Assembly (NCBI RefSeq): GCF_002902755.1
Contig: NZ_PPRS01000007.1
Span: forward strand, 62,001-126,000
DNA length: 64,000 nucleotides
Direction: 5' to 3'
From: Mammaliicoccus lentus
GTDB lineage: Bacteria > Bacillota > Bacilli > Staphylococcales > Staphylococcaceae
Below are positions 52,862 to 62,295 of the stretch, one piece after another (positions within the stretch are counted from its first letter, which is position 1; each line of letters opens with the position of its first letter). The position numbers and the translations under genes were made by a program. The notes below the pieces were generated by a model. It was not told the origin of the DNA and searched no databases. It worked only from the letters and a program-made list of their open reading frames with translations.

Positions 52862-55276
52862 CTATTTATCCTTCACTCTCATCAGTCGCAAACTATTTAA
52901 TGCTACCAAAATAGTGGCTCCCATATCGGAAAGAATCGCAATCCAAAGGGTTAGCCAGCCTGGAATAACCAATAGTAAGGCAATTATCTTAATTCCGATG
53001 GCAAACGTGATGTTCGCTTTGATGATATTTAGCGTTTTCCTGCTAAGTCTTACTGCAAATGGAAGCTTACTTAAATCATCTCCCATTAATGCAATATCAG
53101 CTGTCTCGATGGCAGTATCTGTTCCAGCACCGCCCATTGCAATGCCAACAGTGGATGCAGCAAGTGCAGGAGCATCATTGACGCCATCGCCAATCATAGC
53201 TACATTACCATGCTCGGCTTTCATTTTTTTAATATAGTCCAACTTATCCTGTGGCATCAATTCGGACTGAATATCAGAAACGCCTACATGAGCACCGATT
53301 GCTTCTGCGGTACCTTGATTATCACCTGTCAGCATAATTGTTTGCTTGATTCCTAACTGATGAAGTTTTTGAATCACATTTTTACTTGTTTCGCGGACCT
53401 CATCTGCTACAGCAATCACGCCGAGGATTGTTTGGTCCGTTCCAATAATCATGGCCGTTTTCCCTTGGTTTTGTAAAACTTTCACTTTATTTTCAAACTC
53501 AAGGCTAAAATCGGAAACATTTAATTCTTTAAAAAGCCTTGGACTGCCAATGTAATAGGTTGTTCCATCTATATTCCCTTGAATGCCCCGACCTGTAATA
53601 GAAGTGAAGTCCTTCACTCTAACATCGGAATAAGTAATATTATCTTGCTCTGCTTTCTTCATTATTGCTGAAGCAAGTGGATGTTGTGATCGATATTCTA
53701 AAGCTGTAATAATGGAAAACAGCTCTTTTTCTTCCACTTGATCATTTAACACTTTAAAATCTGTTACCACTGGTACACCTTTTGTCAGTGTTCCTGTTTT
53801 ATCAAATGCGATTGCCTTAATGGCTCCTAATTCCTCTAGATAGACACCGCCTTTAATCAACACACCTTTTTTAGCTGCATTTCCAATTGCCGAGACAATC
53901 GAGATTGGAGTAGAAATAACTAATGCACACGGACATCCAACTACAAGTACCGCTAATCCTTGATAAACCCAAGTATCCCAACTTCCACCAAAGAATAAAG
54001 GTGGAACGACTGCAACGAGCGCCGCAATAACCATAATGATCGGCGTATAATATTTCGCAAATTTATCTACGAATGCTTGCGCTGGAGCGTGCTCCCCTTG
54101 TGCTTCCTCAACCAGATGAATAATCTTGGAGATAGTTGTATCCTCTACGTATTTGGTGATTTTTACTTCAAGTAGTCCCTCTTCGTTAAGCGTGCCTGCA
54201 AATACTTCATCATCTACCGTTTTGGCAACAGGGACAGATTCTCCTGTTATAGCAGCCTGGTTGACAGCCGACACACCATTTATAATGATCCCATCCATGG
54301 CAATTTTCTCCCCTGGTTTGACGATCATAATATCACCCACGGCAATATCGTCCACATGGATCATTATTTCCTGACCATTCCGCCTAACAAGTGCTTCTTT
54401 TGGGGCAATATCCATCAATGAACGAATGGACTGTCTTGCTCTATCCATAGAAAAACGTTCAAGTGCTTCACTGATTGCAAAGAGAATGACAACAATGGAT
54501 GCCTCTGCCCATTCACCAATGATGGCAGCTCCAATAACTGCAACGGTCATCAGGGTTTTCATGTCGAAATCAAAGCGTATCAAATTTTGAAAACCAACTT
54601 TAAATAGTGAATATCCGCCAATTACAATCGAACTTACAAATAACATGGACGTTACAAGGTTATCTTCTCCATTTACAAAGTGAGAAAGGTAACCAAAAGC
54701 AATCAGTAATGTGGCAAACAGTAATGTGCTGTGTTTTTTATAAAACGGTATTTTCTCTTCTTTAGGAGCCTTAGTGTCTTCTTTGACCGATTGTATCGAT
54801 GGATTCGACAGTTTTTCAGGAATTACCTTAAGATTCTCGAAAGCACCTGCTTTTTCAAGCTCTTCAACCGATGCGTTTCCATATACATCAATTTTAGAAG
54901 CGCCAAAGTTCACTTTTGCATCCTGAACTCCAGCTAGTTGTTTTACATTTTTTTCAAACTTCCCAGCACAGTTTGCGCAAGAAAATCCCTCCACACGGTA
55001 AACATTTTTATCTTCTGTTACCACTGGTTCGACCCTTCTTCTAGCCTTCTCTGGTGCCACTTTAAGATTCTCGAAAGCACCAGCCTTTTCCAGATCTTCA
55101 ACGGTTGCACTGCCAAAGACATCAATTTTGGAAGCTCCGAAATTGACTTTAGCATCATGCACCCCTGATAGTTCTTTTACATTTTTTTCAAACTTCCCAG
55201 CACAATTCGCACACGAGAAACCCTCCACACGGTAAACCTGTTTATCTTCTGTTAATGTTTTTGTTGAACTATCCAA
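52862..55276 (-). CDS. cadA: Cadmium/zinc-transporting P1B-type ATPase with two heavy-metal domains
   Basis: A P1B-type ATPase of about 804 residues, highly similar in its body to pI258-type CadA but longer at the N-terminus. Two heavy-metal domains, each with [15 protein letters not shown], stand in tandem at about residues 14-75 and 92-155. Usual CadA has one. GCPCALVIS (membrane metal site), DKTGTLTKG (phosphorylation) and [12 protein letters not shown] (hinge) follow in order. It exports Cd2+, Zn2+ and Pb2+. The start is taken as TTG at 55276, nine bases from GGGAGG; a TTG at 55285 touches that site. It overlaps the cadC stop and is cotranscribed with it. Confidence 0.95.
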   Translation of the reverse strand: MDSSTKTLTEDKQVYRVEGFSCANCAGKFEKNVKELSGVHDAKVNFGASKIDVFGSATVEDLEKAGAFENLKVAPEKARRRVEPVVTEDKNVYRVEGFSCANCAGKFEKNVKQLAGVQDAKVNFGASKIDVYGNASVEELEKAGAFENLKVIPEKLSNPSIQSVKEDTKAPKEEKIPFYKKHSTLLFATLLIAFGYLSHFVNGEDNLVTSMLFVSSIVIGGYSLFKVGFQNLIRFDFDMKTLMTVAVIGAAIIGEWAEASIVVILFAISEALERFSMDRARQSIRSLMDIAPKEALVRRNGQEIMIHVDDIAVGDIMIVKPGEKIAMDGIIINGVSAVNQAAITGESVPVAKTVDDEVFAGTLNEEGLLEVKITKYVEDTTISKIIHLVEEAQGEHAPAQAFVDKFAKYYTPIIMVIAALVAVVPPLFFGGSWDTWVYQGLAVLVVGCPCALVISTPISIVSAIGNAAKKGVLIKGGVYLEELGAIKAIAFDKTGTLTKGVPVVTDFKVLNDQVEEKELFSIITALEYRSQHPLASAIMKKAEQDNITYSDVRVKDFTSITGRGIQGNIDGTTYYIGSPRLFKELNVSDFSLEFENKVKVLQNQGKTAMIIGTDQTILGVIAVADEVRETSKNVIQKLHQLGIKQTIMLTGDNQGTAEAIGAHVGVSDIQSELMPQDKLDYIKKMKAEHGNVAMIGDGVNDAPALAASTVGIAMGGAGTDTAIETADIALMGDDLSKLPFAVRLSRKTLNIIKANITFAIGIKIIALLLVIPGWLTLWIAILSDMGATILVALNSLRLMRVKDK
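54812..55018 (-). repeat. Second heavy-metal domain copy in cadA (tandem duplication)
   Basis: This 207-base segment encodes the second copy of a 69-residue unit running from TEDK to PEK. It matches the first copy at 55046-55252 with several changes, such as VYGNASVEE against VFGSATVED. The copies are 27 bases apart. The pattern indicates an internal duplication that has since diverged. Confidence 0.8.
55046..55252 (-). repeat. First heavy-metal domain copy in cadA (tandem duplication)
   Basis: The first copy of the 69-residue unit; its partner is at 54812-55018. Both keep the metal-binding CANC motif, so both domains could bind cadmium or zinc. Confidence 0.8.
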
Positions 55277-55634
55277 TACTAGCAACCTCCCTTTGATGCA
55301 AGAAAGCTTTTTCTACAAGCTGTTTAACATGCTCATCATCTAGTGAATAATAGACTAATTTTCCTTCTTTACGGTATTTTGCTATACCTAAATTTTTCAA
55401 TAATCTTAAATGATGGGATGCCGTAGCCGTTGAAGATTCAATGATATTAGCTACATCACAAACACATAACTCTCCCTCTAAAGACAAAACATAAGCAATT
55501 TTAACTCTTGTATCATCTGATAGAGCCTTAAAAACTTTCGCTACATCCATAGGATTCTGTTTAGCAAGGTCTTTTTTAGCCCTGTTTACCTTATCTTCAT
55601 GAATATAGGTAACTTCACACATATCTTTTGTCAT
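55269..55634 (-). CDS. cadC: CadC, ArsR/SmtB-family metal-responsive repressor
   Basis: A 121-residue ArsR-family repressor. The DNA-recognition helix lies in [18 protein letters not shown] near residue 68. Metal-site cysteines are at position 6 (DMCEV) and at 57 and 59 (ELCVCDV). These correspond to Cys7, Cys58 and Cys60 of pI258 CadC; the position of its Cys11 is a tyrosine here. Cys11 is not required for sensing in the known protein, so the sensor should still work. It starts eight bases from AGGAGG and has two operator-like repeats upstream. It overlaps cadA. Confidence 0.94.
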   Translation of the reverse strand: MTKDMCEVTYIHEDKVNRAKKDLAKQNPMDVAKVFKALSDDTRVKIAYVLSLEGELCVCDVANIIESSTATASHHLRLLKNLGIAKYRKEGKLVYYSLDDEHVKQLVEKAFLHQREVASIG

Positions 55635-55648
55635 AATTACCCTCCTTA

Positions 55649-55721
55649 TTCAAATGACTGTTTGTTTGATGATTATAATATATCCCACTATAAACATATA
55701 GTCAAATGATTGTTTGAATGA
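55649..55721 (-). promoter_or_regulatory. cad promoter with two CadC operator-like repeats
   Basis: TTGACT (55700-55705) and TATATT (55677-55682) are separated by 17 bases. A TCAAA-N6-TTTGA type repeat at 55701-55721 covers the -35 box. A similar imperfect repeat at 55649-55669 lies between the -10 box and the ribosome binding site. The repeat resembles the cad operator of pI258. Two sites bracketing the promoter suggest tight repression. Confidence 0.8.
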
Positions 55722-55733
55722 TATATAATTAAT

Positions 55734-55774
55734 ATTAAAAAGGATTGGTTTCTAATGTTAGAAACCAATCCTTT
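55734..55774 (-). terminator. Strong terminator between tnpC and cadC
   Basis: A perfect 17-base inverted repeat with a two-base loop (arms AAAGGATTGGTTTCTAA and complement) is followed by a T run on the minus strand. It separates the tnp transcript from the cad operon. Confidence 0.92.
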
Positions 55775-55871
55775 CGGAGATTTTAACCAAATTTTAAAGT
55801 ATCTTAAACATAACTGCCCCGTTAGTTTAAGTGCATCCTTTCACAATCTGTCTACAGATTAATAATAAAAA

Positions 55872-56249
55872 CTACTCTTTATTATACAGATCTCCATATA
55901 ATTTTTGAATTTGGTTCTGTAATTTTTTATTTTCTTTTTCTAATTCCATAACTCTTCTTTTTAAGGTTTTTATAAGGATTTCCTCCGAACGAGAACTTTT
56001 CTTGGGTTTTGAGACTACATTTGATGTTATTTGACGCTCACGAAGGGATTCGATTCTTTGCCTAATATCGTGTTCCTTATAAAGCCATGATTTAGAAACA
56101 TTAGCTTCCTTTGCTATTGAATTAAAATTAATAGCTTTACCTTCAATCGAAAATTTAGAAATCGCTTTGTCTACTTTTTCTCTTGTCTTTTGTGATTTCT
56201 GCTTCGCCAAACGTACAATTTCTGTTGTATTTCTAACTTGTTTATTCAT
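55872..56249 (-). CDS. tnpC: Transposition regulatory protein TnpC of the Tn554 family
   Basis: A 125-residue protein, the same length as Tn554 TnpC. It has a helix-turn-helix-like part around [20 protein letters not shown] near residue 40 and a C-terminal coiled coil rich in Leu, Glu, Lys and Gln ([19 protein letters not shown]). In Tn554, TnpC is not strictly required but affects efficiency and orientation of transposition. It lies six bases after the tnpB stop. Confidence 0.9.
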   Translation of the reverse strand: MNKQVRNTTEIVRLAKQKSQKTREKVDKAISKFSIEGKAINFNSIAKEANVSKSWLYKEHDIRQRIESLRERQITSNVVSKPKKSSRSEEILIKTLKRRVMELEKENKKLQNQIQKLYGDLYNKE

Positions 56250-56255
56250 TGATAA

Positions 56256-58148
56256 TTACCCCGTTAAACTTCCAATGATTTGTTCTAAACGCTCTTTAAC
56301 ACGGCTATTAGTCTCTATTTGTCTTTGCCATTGTTTATCCTTTGCTATGGTTAATAACTCTTCTGTACGCTCTAACTGTTCTTCGTGCTGTGGTAAGAAT
56401 TGCTTACTGGTACAGAAGTGAGTGCAATCTAAGCATGCATTCGCATGTGGACAACCACCTGCTATTACTGGCAATCTACAATAACCATTTGGAAGCACTT
56501 GTGCATTTATATTTTTCTTGAACCATTGAAGCTCTACATCATCGACTTCACTATCATCATCTAGATTGAGCACATCTCCATTATTGGTAACCAGTTTTTC
56601 TTGAAATTTAGTAAATTCATTTTTTAGAGTTTCATCAAAGATATGAGCGTATCTGCTTGTCATTTCTGGGCTTTCATGTCCCAAAAATTTCTGCACAATA
56701 TGCTGGGGCACCCCGTTGTTAATCATTCTTGTTCCTACTGAATGGCGAAAGGCATGGGCATGGAATCTATAAATCTCGCCTAATTTATCCACTATATTTT
56801 GCTCATAAGCTAATTTATTTAATTCGCCTCTAAATGTTTCTTGTTTTAATGGCGATCCATCTTTTCTTGGAAAGAGGTATTCACTATCTGGAAATTCCTC
56901 TGAAACTTTATCTTCCCGAACTTTAATAAGTAAAACTACCTCTTTAGATATTGGAACTATATGCTCCTTTTTCATTTTCCATTGATAATACTTTAAAAAG
57001 TAATCTCCATCTTTGTCCTCTAATAAACAGCCTTTTTTCAAGGTGCACAATTCACTTATCCTCATTCCACATTCTTGAACAATCATAGTCATCGTAGCTA
57101 TATATTCGGGTAATTTATCAAGATGACTGTTCAATTGCTCTAGAACGAATTCGTCTATAAAGCGAGGTTTTGCTCTTGGTATTTTCGGATAGTCCTCGGG
57201 ATAAATTAATAATTTGGAAGGAACATCATCCCATTCTAGCCTATGAAGGGTACTAAATAGTCCTTCCAATATAGAGATCCTCCCAGTTATTGTACTAGGT
57301 TTTATCCCCATCATGTTTAGTTCACTTAAATATGCTTCAATTTCCACTCTCGTTAATTGGTGTACTCTCTGAACGTGTTTAAACTTTATGTCCAGAAAAT
57401 TAAAGAACTCTTTAAGTTTTTGGGCAATATCACTTACATAGGAAAAGCTATCCATGTTCAATCTTAACTTACAATATCTTTTTACAAGCTGTTTAAAATA
57501 TGTATTCCGAAACCCTTTAAAGTTAATTGTATATTCATATTGTGTTGGGTTAACCTTATCATCTGGCAAAGGTAAGTTTCGTCTATCCCAAACGTCTTTA
57601 TCCCACTCCTCTCCATCAAAATAAAAATCCTCATAAAACTCAATAAATTGTTTAAGATTAGTAACATAGTAAGAATTAGCTTTTACAGGTGTTTTTTCTT
57701 GATTAGCAGTAATCTTATAATTAGTGGTGGTAATTCTAACACCCTGTTTTGTCAAATATGTTCTATACTCCGTCGTTGCTTTATCAATAGGAACTTCAGT
57801 AATTGAAGTAGTGCTGGGATACTTTAAATCTAAAAAATCCAACATTTTATTAATTACTGTTCCTTTTCTAATCCAGACAGTTTTTGCATTCCATATTCCA
57901 TTGTTTAAATGGTAAAAATAAAAATATTTCAATTCTGTTCTTAACCACAGATTTTTAACACGTTCAAAACGAACCCAACGATTTCTTAAAGCAGGATTCT
58001 TACTTAATTCTATGGCAGAAGGATGTGGACATTTTCTCATATCCCAACTATTATTAGCCCAAAACCCTTGCATTTCTTCATTCATTACAGCTATTTTTTT
58101 GCTGATCTCACTCTGACTGATAATTTTCCTTTTACTAGAAGCATTCAT
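56256..58148 (-). CDS. tnpB: Tyrosine recombinase TnpB of the Tn554 family
   Basis: A 630-residue tyrosine recombinase. The core-binding domain covers about residues 215-320. The catalytic domain has Arg in [12 protein letters not shown] near residue 362, the [12 protein letters not shown] box near residue 466 and the nucleophile Tyr in [10 protein letters not shown] near residue 500. The C-terminus has a cysteine-rich cluster, [14 protein letters not shown], that could bind zinc. TnpA and TnpB together insert the element at its specific site. The start overlaps the tnpA stop by four bases. Confidence 0.95.
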   Translation of the reverse strand: MNASSKRKIISQSEISKKIAVMNEEMQGFWANNSWDMRKCPHPSAIELSKNPALRNRWVRFERVKNLWLRTELKYFYFYHLNNGIWNAKTVWIRKGTVINKMLDFLDLKYPSTTSITEVPIDKATTEYRTYLTKQGVRITTTNYKITANQEKTPVKANSYYVTNLKQFIEFYEDFYFDGEEWDKDVWDRRNLPLPDDKVNPTQYEYTINFKGFRNTYFKQLVKRYCKLRLNMDSFSYVSDIAQKLKEFFNFLDIKFKHVQRVHQLTRVEIEAYLSELNMMGIKPSTITGRISILEGLFSTLHRLEWDDVPSKLLIYPEDYPKIPRAKPRFIDEFVLEQLNSHLDKLPEYIATMTMIVQECGMRISELCTLKKGCLLEDKDGDYFLKYYQWKMKKEHIVPISKEVVLLIKVREDKVSEEFPDSEYLFPRKDGSPLKQETFRGELNKLAYEQNIVDKLGEIYRFHAHAFRHSVGTRMINNGVPQHIVQKFLGHESPEMTSRYAHIFDETLKNEFTKFQEKLVTNNGDVLNLDDDSEVDDVELQWFKKNINAQVLPNGYCRLPVIAGGCPHANACLDCTHFCTSKQFLPQHEEQLERTEELLTIAKDKQWQRQIETNSRVKERLEQIIGSLTG

Positions 58149-59230
58149 TTCTTATGCTCCTTTCTCTCAAGGTATTTATTAAACTCATTTTTCATATCCT
58201 GATCTGAAAGATGAACGTAGGTATTTAACGTTGTCTGAACATGTGCGTGACCTAATCTCTTTTGAACGAACGCAACATCCCATCCTTCCCTAATTAGCTG
58301 CGTTGCGTGAGTGTGGCGAAGCATATGCGATGTAAATTCTATTCCAGTCCTTTTAACTATTCTTCTAACTAGATCAAGAACACTTTGGTACTTTAGTGGT
58401 TTCCCAAAATAGCCTTCTTTTAAGGAAATAAAAACATAGTCATGCTCCAATTCCTCACTATACTCATATACCAAGTAATCTGTATAAAGTGACATCAGTT
58501 CTTTACTCACATGTATTGTTCTTTCCTTCCTTAATTTAATATAAGCTTCATTAACATTAACATCTCTAGGTGTTAAATGGATTTGATTGTCCCAAGTGGC
58601 AATATCTTCAAGCCTAAGCGATAACACTTCACCGATTCTTAAACCACCTTCATACATAAGCATTAAAATTAACTTATCTCTTTTCGTATGACAAGCGTCA
58701 ATAATTTGCTTAACTTCCTCTGCTGTCAATGTTCTTATCTGTTTCTTTTTAACCCTTAACTTTAAGACATTCTTTTGGTATCTACCCTTATTAACATGAT
58801 GTAAAAATCCTTTGAAGTTTCTTCCCTTTGCTTGTTTAAATACATCAATTGATTTAAATTCTCCTAATCTACTTAAATAATCAAGAAAACTCATAACGGC
58901 ATTTAAAATTGTATTCACTGTCGTTTCTTCTCTTATGGCTTCTTTTGGCTGAAGATCAATTACATTATTTGCTGTTGGATATCTCAACCAACCTACGAAG
59001 TCTGCTAACAACTCAAAGTTAATATCATTAAGAATAACGCCTCTCTGTTCCATGAACTCATACAGCAACTTTAAATGATAGCAGTATGCTTTAATGGTAT
59101 TTGGAGACTTACCAGTGTTATCTAAGTATTTAATAAATTTCATTACTGGTTCAATTAGCTGGTATTCTTTATCTAGTAATAAATACAATGGATACGGCTT
59201 ATTCTCCACTTCTATCCTTTGAACCCTCAC
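58145..59230 (-). CDS. tnpA: Tyrosine recombinase TnpA of the Tn554 family
   Basis: A 361-residue tyrosine recombinase with a GTG start at 59230 behind a G-rich ribosome binding site. The N-terminal SAM-like DNA-binding domain includes [16 protein letters not shown]. Catalytic residues are Arg in [13 protein letters not shown] near residue 197, the [12 protein letters not shown] box near residue 302 and Tyr in TTLNTYVHL near residue 337. It is the first gene of the tnp operon, about 130 bases inside the radC junction. Confidence 0.95.
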   Translation of the reverse strand: MRVQRIEVENKPYPLYLLLDKEYQLIEPVMKFIKYLDNTGKSPNTIKAYCYHLKLLYEFMEQRGVILNDINFELLADFVGWLRYPTANNVIDLQPKEAIREETTVNTILNAVMSFLDYLSRLGEFKSIDVFKQAKGRNFKGFLHHVNKGRYQKNVLKLRVKKKQIRTLTAEEVKQIIDACHTKRDKLILMLMYEGGLRIGEVLSLRLEDIATWDNQIHLTPRDVNVNEAYIKLRKERTIHVSKELMSLYTDYLVYEYSEELEHDYVFISLKEGYFGKPLKYQSVLDLVRRIVKRTGIEFTSHMLRHTHATQLIREGWDVAFVQKRLGHAHVQTTLNTYVHLSDQDMKNEFNKYLERKEHKK

Positions 59231-59363
59231 ACGCGCCCCCCTCTTTAAACACTTTAAGTACTACAAATTATAAACCTTGTTAATTTTTATTTAAAGTAAA
59301 ACCTCCCTTTAACATCTCCTCCTGAACTACTTTAACTACTATTATTTATTATACTATGGTTAA

Positions 59364-59909
59364 AGGATCTCCACTAGGATGATTATGTGCTATTACAATA
59401 GACGCAGCTGAATGTTTAACCGCTTCTCTTAATAAATCACGTGGATGTACAATCGACATATTTAAAGAACCTATGAATATAGATTGCTCATGAATAATTT
59501 GATTTTTTGTATTTAATAAGAGTGCAACAAAATGCTCTTGCTTTAAATATCTTAATTTTTCCATAAGATAATCTGCAACATCTTGAGGTTCATTTATTTC
59601 TATTTTGTCCAATACAGTATTGCTATGCATTCTCTTTGCTAATTCTATCACTGCCAATATTGTCAAAGCTTTCTTCTCACCAATTCCATTTACACTTAAT
59701 AACTCTGGTAATGTTAGGTGCCTTAAATCACGTAATTGATTTACAAGTTTTAACACTTGATTTGCACAATCTATACTAGAAAATTGTTTACTACCTGAAT
59801 TGATTATAATTGCTAATAATTCTCTATTTGTTAATCTATCAGCACCATATGATTTTAATCTCTCTCTTGGCTTGTCTTCTTGTTGTAAGTCTTTGATTTT
59901 CAATGACAT
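59364..59909 (-). pseudogene. radC: radC 5' fragment, cut by the transposon
   Basis: The minus strand encodes 182 residues of RadC, starting MSLKIKDLQQEDKPRER. It includes the helix-hairpin-helix block LLSVNGIGEKKALTILAVIE and the JAMM-domain start up to IVIAHNHPSGDP. Beyond this it reads four transposon-encoded residues and stops at 59349-59351. The HxH metal ligands are kept, but the aspartate ten residues further is lost with the 3' part at 51835-52002. A truncated product could be made, yet its metal site would be incomplete. RadC has no settled molecular role and is usually dispensable. Confidence 0.9.
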
Positions 59910-59910
59910 A

Positions 59911-60624
59911 TTAACCTCCTAAAAAATAAAATAGTAATTGATTATTAAATATACATACACTTATTGATGAAATAGCTATATAAGGTACTAATGGAACTTT
60001 TGTTATAATAGATTTTTTAAATAAAATATAACTGATAGCAGAAATACCTGAAATGATAAAAGTAAACATAAATATAAGTAAAAATTGCTTCCAAGTTAAA
60101 ATGAGACTTAATATACAAAACAATTTCACATCCCCATAACCTATTCCACCTTTAGATAAAAAGTATAAAGTATGGATGATAAAAACGATTTCTAATGAAA
60201 TTAATATATTTTCTAAATCGGGTTTGAATATCAAAATACCAGTTATAAACATGAGAATTAAAATATGATTAGGAACAATGTAGTATTTCATATCATATAT
60301 AGCTAAAGGAATTAAAAATATAATTAAAAAATAATACAAATGAGGATTATGTATTTGAGGTGAAATTAGTGGCATAATAAATAAAATACTTAATAATATT
60401 TCAACAGTGATTAAATCTTTAGGTATGGACGTATTACAATATCTACATTTACCTTTGAGATAAATATAACTAAAAATTGGAATTAAATCTTTATATTCTA
60501 GTTTATGATTGCAATATGTACACTTTGAACGACATGTTAATGTTTTAAAATTGACGATTGTTGTACTTGTTAATTGATACATATAACTTGCTAAAATAGA
60601 TCCTAAAATAAAGTATAAAAGCAT
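59911..60624 (-). CDS. comC: Type IV prepilin peptidase (ComC/PilD family)
   Basis: A 237-residue integral membrane aspartyl peptidase. The N-terminal cytoplasmic loop has two Cys-x-x-Cys pairs, RSKCTYCNHKL and KGKCRYCNTSI, the zinc-like motif of the methyltransferase half. The catalytic aspartates lie in PLAIYDMKYYIVPN near residue 112 and GGIGYGDVKLFC near residue 165. About six membrane helices are present. It would process the ComG pseudopilins of the competence machinery. It precedes radC, so the transposon insertion is downstream of it. Confidence 0.92.
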   Translation of the reverse strand: MLLYFILGSILASYMYQLTSTTIVNFKTLTCRSKCTYCNHKLEYKDLIPIFSYIYLKGKCRYCNTSIPKDLITVEILLSILFIMPLISPQIHNPHLYYFLIIFLIPLAIYDMKYYIVPNHILILMFITGILIFKPDLENILISLEIVFIIHTLYFLSKGGIGYGDVKLFCILSLILTWKQFLLIFMFTFIISGISAISYILFKKSIITKVPLVPYIAISSISVCIFNNQLLFYFLGG

Positions 60625-60737
60625 TATTTATATCTCCTTAGTTGATATAAAATAATATATCAATTAAGGCCATAATATTCCTAATTTCATAAATTCAAAA
60701 TTTTTAACTAACAAAATGAATAAGTTTTAAAACAGAC

Positions 60738-60788
60738 AAAAAAACTTGAAAAAACCGCTATTATTAAGCAATTTCTTTCAAGTTTTTC
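60738..60788 (-). terminator. Rho-independent terminator after the YfcC-family gene
   Basis: Arms AAAAACTTGAAA and TTTCAAGTTTTT flank a loop of about 25 bases. The minus strand ends in a T run. The stretch from 60625 to 60737 beyond it has no gene. Confidence 0.8.
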
Positions 60789-60794
60789 ATATTA

Positions 60795-62192
60795 TTAATT
60801 AACGAGTATTAAAGCGACAAATATTCCGACCATACAAACGATTACCCATAGTAATAATAACTTCCATATAAATTTAACCCACTGTGTATACGGGATACCT
60901 GCTACAGCTAGTCCACCCATAAGTGAAGCAGAAGTAGGAAAAATACTATTACTAATTGCATCACCATATTGGAAAGCTAGTACAGCCATTTGTCTATTAA
61001 TATTTAGGATATCAGAAATTGGTACCATTAATGGCATCGTTGTCATGGCTTGTCCTGAACCTGATGGTATAAAGAAATTAAGAAATAATTGAATAATAAA
61101 CATCGTTCCAACAGTTATACTAGCAGGTAAATCTTGAATTGAATTAGTTAAATAGAAGACTATAGTATCAATTATTTTACCATCTTCCAATACAACTACA
61201 ATTGCTTTAGCAAATCCTACTATTAACGCTCCAAACAAAATGGATTTCATACCATCGATTAGCGCATCAAATGTTCCATTGAAACCTAAACCACCAATAA
61301 ATCCTGCCAGCAAACCTGCTACTAAGAAGTTTGCACTCATTTCATTGAATGACCAACCGAACTTGAATATCCCAAAGACATTAAAACAAATTGTACTTAC
61401 AAGCAAAATTAAACATATAATTTGTCTTTTTGTAAATCGTTCGACTTTTTGGTTATCTTCACTTTCCTCAACTTCCTTTACTTCTATATCATATACTAAA
61501 CTTTTAGAAGGGTCTTTTTTCACTTTTCTAGCATAGAACATTACGTAAAGTATGCCTACAATCAGAATAGCAATATAAATCGGTGTTCTTATTTCCCATC
61601 CTGAAAATAATGGCAATTCTGCGATCTTCTGTGCAACACCGACTGTAAAAGGATTGAGCATACCTCCTAGAAATCCAGCAGCTGCTCCCATTATAATCAT
61701 AGCGGCTCCAGTCATTGCATCATAACCTGCTGCTCTTGCTATAGCTATTCCAATTGGTACAAATATAATCGTTTCTTCTGCTAAACCTATTGAAAATCCT
61801 AATAACGAGAAGATAAGCATCGTTAAAGGTATCATAAACTTACTATTTTTACCTAGCTTATTCATCGCTGCGTTTACACCGTTTGTGATAGTGCCAGTCT
61901 TATGTATTACGCCAAACGCGCCACCAACTAAAAAGATATAAAATATAATATCAGCACCACTTATTAAACCTTCAGGAATAGATCTGAAAATATCTAAAAA
62001 GCCAGAAGGTTCACTTTTTACAAAATGGAACGTCCCAGAAATTACTTCTTCTCTATCATTAACAGTTTTTCTATCAAACTTTCCAGCCGGTATAATATAA
62101 GTCAAAATAACACTTATCACGATAATGAATAACAAAATAGCATAAGTATGTGGATTTTTAAATGTGATATTTCTTTTCTTTTTTAACCCCAT
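60795..62192 (-). CDS. YfcC-family membrane transporter
   Basis: A 465-residue protein with about 11-12 hydrophobic helices of the YfcC/DcuC-like superfamily. FRSIPEGLISGADIIFYIF near residue 70, GFLGGMLNPFTVGVAQKIAE near residue 172 and FLNFFIPSGSGQAMTTMPLM near residue 370 are conserved substrate-pore blocks. Members are predicted anaerobic C4-dicarboxylate or basic amino-acid carriers, and the substrate is not certain. There is no catabolic partner next to it; folC and comC flank it. It probably has its own promoter after the folC terminator. Confidence 0.85.
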   Translation of the reverse strand: MGLKKKRNITFKNPHTYAILLFIIVISVILTYIIPAGKFDRKTVNDREEVISGTFHFVKSEPSGFLDIFRSIPEGLISGADIIFYIFLVGGAFGVIHKTGTITNGVNAAMNKLGKNSKFMIPLTMLIFSLLGFSIGLAEETIIFVPIGIAIARAAGYDAMTGAAMIIMGAAAGFLGGMLNPFTVGVAQKIAELPLFSGWEIRTPIYIAILIVGILYVMFYARKVKKDPSKSLVYDIEVKEVEESEDNQKVERFTKRQIICLILLVSTICFNVFGIFKFGWSFNEMSANFLVAGLLAGFIGGLGFNGTFDALIDGMKSILFGALIVGFAKAIVVVLEDGKIIDTIVFYLTNSIQDLPASITVGTMFIIQLFLNFFIPSGSGQAMTTMPLMVPISDILNINRQMAVLAFQYGDAISNSIFPTSASLMGGLAVAGIPYTQWVKFIWKLLLLWVIVCMVGIFVALILVN

Positions 62193-62256
62193 TAAATTCT
62201 CTCCTTCTTCGTTTGATTTTCTTTTACCCTATTATTCAGAAAATAATGAAAATATA

Positions 62257-62290
62257 AAAAAAGTATTGGATTAAAAACCCAATACTTTTT
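62257..62290 (-). terminator. Rho-independent terminator after folC
   Basis: Arms AAAAGTATTGG and CCAATACTTTT are separated by 10 bases and followed by T on the minus strand. Confidence 0.9.
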
Positions 62291-62295
62291 ATCCA

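Larger units (their letters stand above)
52003..59363 (-). mobile_element. Tn554-family transposon with cadC-cadA-cadD cargo, inserted in radC
   Basis: An element of about 7.4 kb lies in the middle of radC. It carries tnpA, tnpB and tnpC with product lengths 361, 630 and 125 residues, the lengths of the Tn554 proteins. radC is the known attachment gene for Tn554. There are no terminal inverted repeats and no target duplication, as expected of this family. The hexamer next to the tnpA-side junction reads GATCCT on the minus strand and is probably the target core. The cad-side junction reads AGCCTA, probably brought from a former site. The cargo is a cadmium/zinc operon, not the erm(A)-spc cargo of Tn554. 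Exact ends are uncertain by several bases. Confidence 0.85.

Noticed and set aside
55635-55871. Extra gene between tnpC and cadC
   Set aside because: The gap is filled by the tnp terminator, the cad promoter and the two operators. No coding frame with start signals is seen.
59349-59909. Complete 186-residue RadC
   Set aside because: The last four residues are transposon-encoded and the JAMM aspartate is missing. The true 3' part lies beyond the transposon.
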